Assembly (NCBI RefSeq): GCF_004403395.1
Contig: NZ_SOGN01000048.1
Coordinates: 1-43,299, forward strand
Length of the DNA stretch: 43,299 nt
Direction of reading: 5' to 3'
DNA from: Cryobacterium cheniae
Lineage (GTDB): Bacteria; Actinomycetota; Actinomycetes; Actinomycetales; Microbacteriaceae
The position numbers and the translations under genes are program-made. The notes beneath the pieces were generated by a model that had not been told where the DNA came from, did not search any database, and saw only the letters and a program-made list of their open reading frames with translations. This document shows, in pieces, positions 39,218 to 43,299 of the stretch (position 1 is its first letter; each line of letters starts with the position of its first letter).

Positions 39218-41590
39218 ATGGTGGCCGAGTCTGTTCTTAAGCATCGGCCCGCACTCCCCGGAACGGTGCGGGGCCTCTGGTCACGCACGAAGAGGCCGAT
39301 CGGCGCCGTTCTGATCGGCCTGCTGGCGGGGGCGCTGCCGGTCACCGCCGGTCTGCCCGCATCCGCAACCGTGCCCACCATGGCAACCACACAGACCCCC
39401 GCCGTCGCATCGTCCAATGCGGTGAACCTGAGCGTGGCCCCGACGACACTGGAACCCCTCCGGGCCGGCCAGGACCTCATCGTCACCGTCACCGTCGAGA
39501 ACGCGACCTCCAACACGATTCCCGCCGGAACCATCGACCTCTTCCTCGCGGAACGTGCACTGATCAGCCGCAACACGCTCAACGGCTGGCTGGATCCCGA
39601 GAAGTCCAGCAAACCCGGCGACCTCATGCTGAGCGAGCCCATGACGGTGTCGATTCAGCCGGACAGCACCGAGATCTTCACGTTGACGGTGCCGGCCGAC
39701 TCCGTGGGCCTCACCAGCGGCAATGCCTGGGGTGCCCGCGGCATCGCGGCCACCCTGAACACGGGCGATAAGGTCCGCGCCGAGGGCCGGGGCACCTTCG
39801 TCTGGTACTCCGATGAAGAGGTCACCCCTGTGAACCTGTCGGTGATCATGCCGATCACGGTCCCCGCCCAGGCGACGGGCCTGATCACGGCGAAGGCCCT
39901 GGAAGCCTTCACCGCCCCGACCGGTGTGCTCAGCCGCCAGCTCGACGGCGTCGTCGGCGGCCCGGTCACCATCGCCATCGACCCGATGATCATCGCCTCC
40001 ATCCGCATCCTCGGCCGGGCGGCACCGCCCGGCGCGATCGCCTGGCTGAACCGGCTGGACCAGGCTCCCAACGATATATTCCCGCTCAGCTATGCAGATA
40101 CGGATCTGGCCCTGCAGGCCCAGGCCGGGGCTGAGTCCTTGTTGGCGCCCACCAGTTTTGAGCAGTCGATCGACCCGGCCCTGTTCGCCGCGACGGACCA
40201 GGCCGAGTCACCGCCATCCGACCCCGGCGCCTCATCGGCCACCGGAACACCCGTTCCGTCGACCGACCAGCCCGCGACCCCGAGCGATGGCACACCGCCT
40301 ACCTCGGAAGAGTTGCTCGCCTGGGAATATAGCGCCACCGACATTGGCTGGCCGGCCGAGGGCGCCGTCGCCAGTGCCGACCTCGACGTCTTCATGGCCG
40401 GTGGCCTGAACACAACGATCCTGGGGGGTTCGAACGCCTCCGGGGCCGCGCCCGACTTCACCCCCGACGCGCCCATTGGTCTCGGTACCGGCAAGGGTCT
40501 GGGTCTGGTTGTCGACGACCCTCTGGCTGCCGCGCTGCGCACCGCGGCAGCGGCGACCACGGATGACTCGTGGCGCGAAGCCATGTCGGAGGTCAGCTCT
40601 CAGCTGGCGGTGGTTTCGGCCGAACGTCCCGGAACCGAACGCACTCTCCTGGCCACTCTCGACCGCGGCTGGCCGCCCAGCGCAGAGCGACTCACCGATA
40701 CCATCGACGCTCTGGCCGGGCTGTTGTGGTACGCGCCGTCCACCCTGCCGGAGGTGCGGGCATCCGTCCCCGCCGAGGAGGTCACGTTCGACAGTCAGGC
40801 CGAGCCGAAGGATCGCGTGGCTCTGGCCACCCGCCTTCTCGAGCGCGAAAAAGAGGTCACCGACTTCTCCTCCGCACTGTCCGACCCGGTGGTTGTCACG
40901 GGTACGCAGCGCCTGGACCTGATGGCCCTCCTGTCCACCTCCTGGGTGCCCCAGGAGACCGCTTGGACGGATGCCGTCGGCACCAGTCTCGCGGCATCCA
41001 CGGGACTGCTGGAGTCCATCACGGTCGCGACCAAGGGCCCCATCAATGTGGTCGGCAGTCAGGTCGACATTCCGGTGACCCTGGACAACGCCCTGAACCA
41101 GGCCGTGACGGTGATGGTGCGGGTCGTCCCCTCCAACGGCCGGCTCCTGGTCGGCGAGGCGGTCGAATCCACCATCGAAGCCCAGTCCGCCCGCACCGTG
41201 ACCATTCCAGTGACGGCCGCGGTGGGAAACGGTGCCGTCACCCTGCGCGTGACCCTGCTCACCCCGGCGGGAACAATCATCTCGCAGCCGTCCCTCATCC
41301 CGATCAACGTGCGCGCGGATTGGGAAGGGCTCGGCTCCCTCCTGTTCGCCGCGTTCGTGGTGCTCTTCTTCGGTTTCGGGGTGTGGCGCAATTTCCTTCG
41401 GCGCCGGCGCGAACGCGCCGCGCCTGAGGCAGGGGATGAACCTGACACAGGTGACGATCCTGAACCTCAGGCAGGGACCGCAGCCCAACCTGCACCTGAC
41501 CTCGAACCCGAGTCCGGACCCGCCGACGCGGCACCCGACCCGCTGACCCCCGCCCGCGCGGGCGATGTACCGACGGAGCCCCGTGACTAA
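39218..41590 (+). CDS. DUF6049 family surface protein
   Basis: A 790-residue protein of unknown function, found in actinobacteria between pcnA and murJ. The N-terminal signal peptide includes IGAVLIGLLAGALPVTAGLPASA (about residues 28-50). The body contains beta-sandwich repeats (NLSVAPTTLEPLRAGQDLIVTVTVENATSNTIPAGTI), a low-complexity Pro/Ser/Thr stretch around 325-360, and a second Ig-like unit with PINVVGSQVDIPVTLDNALNQAVTVMVRVVP. A membrane helix near 705-725 (GSLLFAAFVVLFFGFGVW) is followed by an Arg-rich and acidic cytoplasmic tail. Its tight link with murJ (8-bp overlap) suggests a role in peptidoglycan or envelope assembly; that is inference. Confidence 0.9.
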   Translation: MVAESVLKHRPALPGTVRGLWSRTKRPIGAVLIGLLAGALPVTAGLPASATVPTMATTQTPAVASSNAVNLSVAPTTLEPLRAGQDLIVTVTVENATSNTIPAGTIDLFLAERALISRNTLNGWLDPEKSSKPGDLMLSEPMTVSIQPDSTEIFTLTVPADSVGLTSGNAWGARGIAATLNTGDKVRAEGRGTFVWYSDEEVTPVNLSVIMPITVPAQATGLITAKALEAFTAPTGVLSRQLDGVVGGPVTIAIDPMIIASIRILGRAAPPGAIAWLNRLDQAPNDIFPLSYADTDLALQAQAGAESLLAPTSFEQSIDPALFAATDQAESPPSDPGASSATGTPVPSTDQPATPSDGTPPTSEELLAWEYSATDIGWPAEGAVASADLDVFMAGGLNTTILGGSNASGAAPDFTPDAPIGLGTGKGLGLVVDDPLAAALRTAAAATTDDSWREAMSEVSSQLAVVSAERPGTERTLLATLDRGWPPSAERLTDTIDALAGLLWYAPSTLPEVRASVPAEEVTFDSQAEPKDRVALATRLLEREKEVTDFSSALSDPVVVTGTQRLDLMALLSTSWVPQETAWTDAVGTSLAASTGLLESITVATKGPINVVGSQVDIPVTLDNALNQAVTVMVRVVPSNGRLLVGEAVESTIEAQSARTVTIPVTAAVGNGAVTLRVTLLTPAGTIISQPSLIPINVRADWEGLGSLLFAAFVVLFFGFGVWRNFLRRRRERAAPEAGDEPDTGDDPEPQAGTAAQPAPDLEPESGPADAAPDPLTPARAGDVPTEPRD

Positions 41591-43202
41591 GACCGACAGC
41601 ATCGGCCGGGCAAGCGCCTTCCTCGCCTCCGGAACCATCGTTTCGCGCATCCTCGGCTTCGTGAAGCTGATCGTGCTGGCGGGGGTGATCGGCCAGGTCG
41701 GTCAGAGCACCAACGCCTTCGCCGTGGCGAACCAGCTTCCGAACACCATCTACGTCATCGTTGCCGGCGGGGTCCTGACGGCCGTCCTGGTGCCGCAGAT
41801 CGTGCGCGCCAGCCTGCACGCCGACGGCGGCACCGCCTACATCAACAAGCTCCTCACACTCGCCCTGGTCATCCTGGCCGCGACCACCGTCGCGGCCACG
41901 GCCCTCGCCCCCGTATTGACCCTGCTCTACGGGTCGAACATGAAGCCGGAATCGCTGGCCCTCGCCACGGCGTTCGCATTCTGGTGCCTGCCTCAGATCT
42001 TCTTCTACGGCCTGTACACGGTACTGGGTGAAGTTCTCAACGCCCGCAAGTCATTCGGTCCATTCACCTGGGTTCCCGTGCTCAACAACGTCGTGGCCAT
42101 CGCAGGCCTGCTTATCTTCTCCGGGCTTTACGGAGCCGACCCGAACGGCGCCCGGTCGGCCACCGAATTCACGCCCGCGATGATCGCGGTTCTGGCCGGG
42201 AGTGCCACGCTGGGGGTCGTGCTGCAGGCGGTCGTCCTGTTCTATTTCTGGCACCGCATCGGCCTGCGTTTCCGCCCCGACTTCCGCTTCCGCGGCGTCG
42301 GTCTCGGCGTGGCCGGCCGGATGGCGAGCTGGACCTTCGGAATGCTCCTGCTGACCACCCTGGCCGGAATCGTGGAGACCCGGGTCGTCACCCTCGCCGG
42401 CGACTCCGACGCCTCGGTGGCCGCGCTCAACACGGCCTGGCTCATCTTCATGCTCCCGCACTCGGTGATCACCGTCTCGGTCGCCACCGCCTATTTCACC
42501 CGGATGAGCGAGCACGCCTCGGTGGGGAAGCTGGCGCTGGTCAGAACGGATGCCTCGTCCGCCATCCGCGGCACCACCCTGATCATCATGCTCGCCTCGG
42601 CCGTCATCGCCGTCTGCGCCTACCCGTTCGCCCGGGTCTTCGTCGCCCCCTACGACCAGGTGCAGAGCATCGGCAACGTCATCATCGCCTACGTGCTCGG
42701 CCTCGTCGCGTTCTGCGTCCTGTTCGTCGTCCAGCGCACCTTCTACGCGCTCGGGGACACCCGCACGCCGTTCTTCTTCACCCTGTTCCAGGTGGTGCTG
42801 GTCATCGCCGGCGTCCTCGCCTGCGCGCTCCTGCCCAGCGCCTGGATCGCCGCGGGCGTCGCCCTCACGGTGACGGTGTCCGGCATCCTGCAGGCCCTGC
42901 TGGCGGCGTGGTTGCTGCGCGGGCGACTGGGCGGCATCGACGGCCGGCGCATACTGCGCAGCCTCGCCACCTACGCGGTAGCTGCCGTCCCCGCCATCCT
43001 GGCCGGCGTTCTGCTTTTGCTCGCACTCGGCGGCGTTCGGGAGGCCGGATTCGCCCTGTCGGGGAAGCTCCCGGCCGTCCTGTCCATGATCGTCATCGGA
43101 CTGGCCATGTCGGCCGTCTACTTCGGCCTGCTGCTGATCCTGCGGACCGCCGAGCTGCGCGTCTTCGTCGATCCCCTGGTCGCCCGCATCCGTCGCCGCT
43201 GA
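41583..43202 (+). CDS. murJ: Lipid II flippase MurJ (MviN)
   Basis: A 539-residue membrane protein with about 14 helices that flips lipid II, the peptidoglycan precursor, across the membrane. ASAFLASGTIVSRILGFVKLIVLAGVIG begins the family, and NQLPNTIYVIVAGGVLTAVLVPQIVRA, YTVLGEVLNARKSFGPFTWVPVLNNVVAI, LNTAWLIFMLPHSVITVSVATAYFTRMSEHA and VLFVVQRTFYALGDTRTPFF are further MviN marks. There is no cytoplasmic pseudokinase extension as in mycobacterial MviN, so it ends after the last helix. I chose GTG 41583, which overlaps the DUF6049 stop by 8 bp and has CGGAG upstream. Confidence 0.96.
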   Translation: MTKTDSIGRASAFLASGTIVSRILGFVKLIVLAGVIGQVGQSTNAFAVANQLPNTIYVIVAGGVLTAVLVPQIVRASLHADGGTAYINKLLTLALVILAATTVAATALAPVLTLLYGSNMKPESLALATAFAFWCLPQIFFYGLYTVLGEVLNARKSFGPFTWVPVLNNVVAIAGLLIFSGLYGADPNGARSATEFTPAMIAVLAGSATLGVVLQAVVLFYFWHRIGLRFRPDFRFRGVGLGVAGRMASWTFGMLLLTTLAGIVETRVVTLAGDSDASVAALNTAWLIFMLPHSVITVSVATAYFTRMSEHASVGKLALVRTDASSAIRGTTLIIMLASAVIAVCAYPFARVFVAPYDQVQSIGNVIIAYVLGLVAFCVLFVVQRTFYALGDTRTPFFFTLFQVVLVIAGVLACALLPSAWIAAGVALTVTVSGILQALLAAWLLRGRLGGIDGRRILRSLATYAVAAVPAILAGVLLLLALGGVREAGFALSGKLPAVLSMIVIGLAMSAVYFGLLLILRTAELRVFVDPLVARIRRR

Positions 43203-43232
43203 GCGGGAGCCTGACCGGCACTCAGGAGGCAC

Positions 43233-43258
43233 GGAATAGCATCGGATTAGGATGTGTT
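43233..43258 (+). promoter_or_regulatory. Sigma-R/SigH-type promoter, expected upstream of trxB
   Basis: GGAAT (43233-43237), 18 bases, GTT (43256-43258): the exact GGAAT-N18-GTT consensus of the thiol-stress sigma factors (SigR/SigH). TAGGAT (43248-43253) also looks like a housekeeping -10. The gene itself is beyond the window. Confidence 0.6.
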
Positions 43259-43289
43259 GTACCCGGCAGCGAGGCAATCGAGATCGCTT

Positions 43290-43299
43290 CCCCCCCCCC
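43290..43299. other. Run of ten C residues at the window end
   Basis: The window ends inside a homopolymer, which often marks a contig edge or gap. No gene can be read past it. Confidence 0.7.

Overview
The window is chromosomal DNA from a high-GC Gram-positive actinobacterium, most likely a member of the Microbacteriaceae (Micrococcales). The evidence is the high G+C content, the frequent GTG starts, the many leaderless-type starts, the gene order rpsF-ssb-rpsR-rplI-dnaB near pcnA, a DUF6049 protein and murJ, and actinobacterial families such as the CopD-CtaG fusion. It is almost fully coding: about 47 protein genes, with no tRNA, rRNA, CRISPR array or insertion sequence seen. The right end stops in a run of ten C residues, probably a contig edge. 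By synteny the next gene should be trxB, and oriC probably lies some kilobases beyond (inference).

Layout. 1-3.6 kb: the C-terminus of a group 2 type sigma-70 factor, a hexose-6-phosphate mutarotase, two envelope-stress type proteins (Asp23/Gls24 and GlsB families) and two small membrane proteins. 3.6-9.5 kb: a beta-lactamase-fold lipoprotein that has lost its catalytic motifs, a Pif1/RecD-like helicase, a secreted or membrane-anchored unknown, and a CopD-CtaG copper/cytochrome-oxidase assembly fusion. 9.6-15 kb: HU, a zinc-free set of ribosomal proteins (S14, L33, L28), a Zur-like regulator and a ZnuABC-type importer with two permeases, preceded by a clear Zur box lying on the importer promoter.

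15-20.7 kb: a VIT-family iron/manganese transporter with a DtxR-like dyad upstream, a branched-chain type 2-oxoacid dehydrogenase (E1alpha, E1beta, E2) and a HisC-type aminotransferase four bases upstream of it. 20.8-26 kb: a phage-holin-fold membrane protein, a coupled pair (WXG100-like helical protein and serine hydrolase), a low-molecular-weight tyrosine phosphatase overlapping purB, and two small membrane proteins. 26-29.5 kb: a copper and heme-peroxidase group (membrane protein, CopC, PCuAC chaperone, Tat-exported DyP peroxidase). 29.5-32.4 kb: the three-subunit proton-translocating transhydrogenase pntAa-pntAb-pntB.

32.5-36.2 kb: dnaB and the rpsF-ssb-rpsR-rplI operon, separated by a 443-bp AT-richer spacer holding a cluster of DnaA boxes. 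36.4-43.2 kb: an AbiEi/nuclease-like protein, the CCA-adding enzyme, a large DUF6049 surface protein and the lipid II flippase MurJ, then a sigma-R type promoter motif expected to serve trxB.

The strongest less-expected signals are the DnaA-box cluster upstream of dnaB, the Zur box built into a leaderless znuA promoter, a recurrent TANNNT-N6/7-start architecture, the catalytically dead beta-lactamase-fold lipoprotein, the possible ATC start of the Asp23 gene, and the WXG100-like/hydrolase pair. I saw no complete new multi-gene defence or biosynthetic system.
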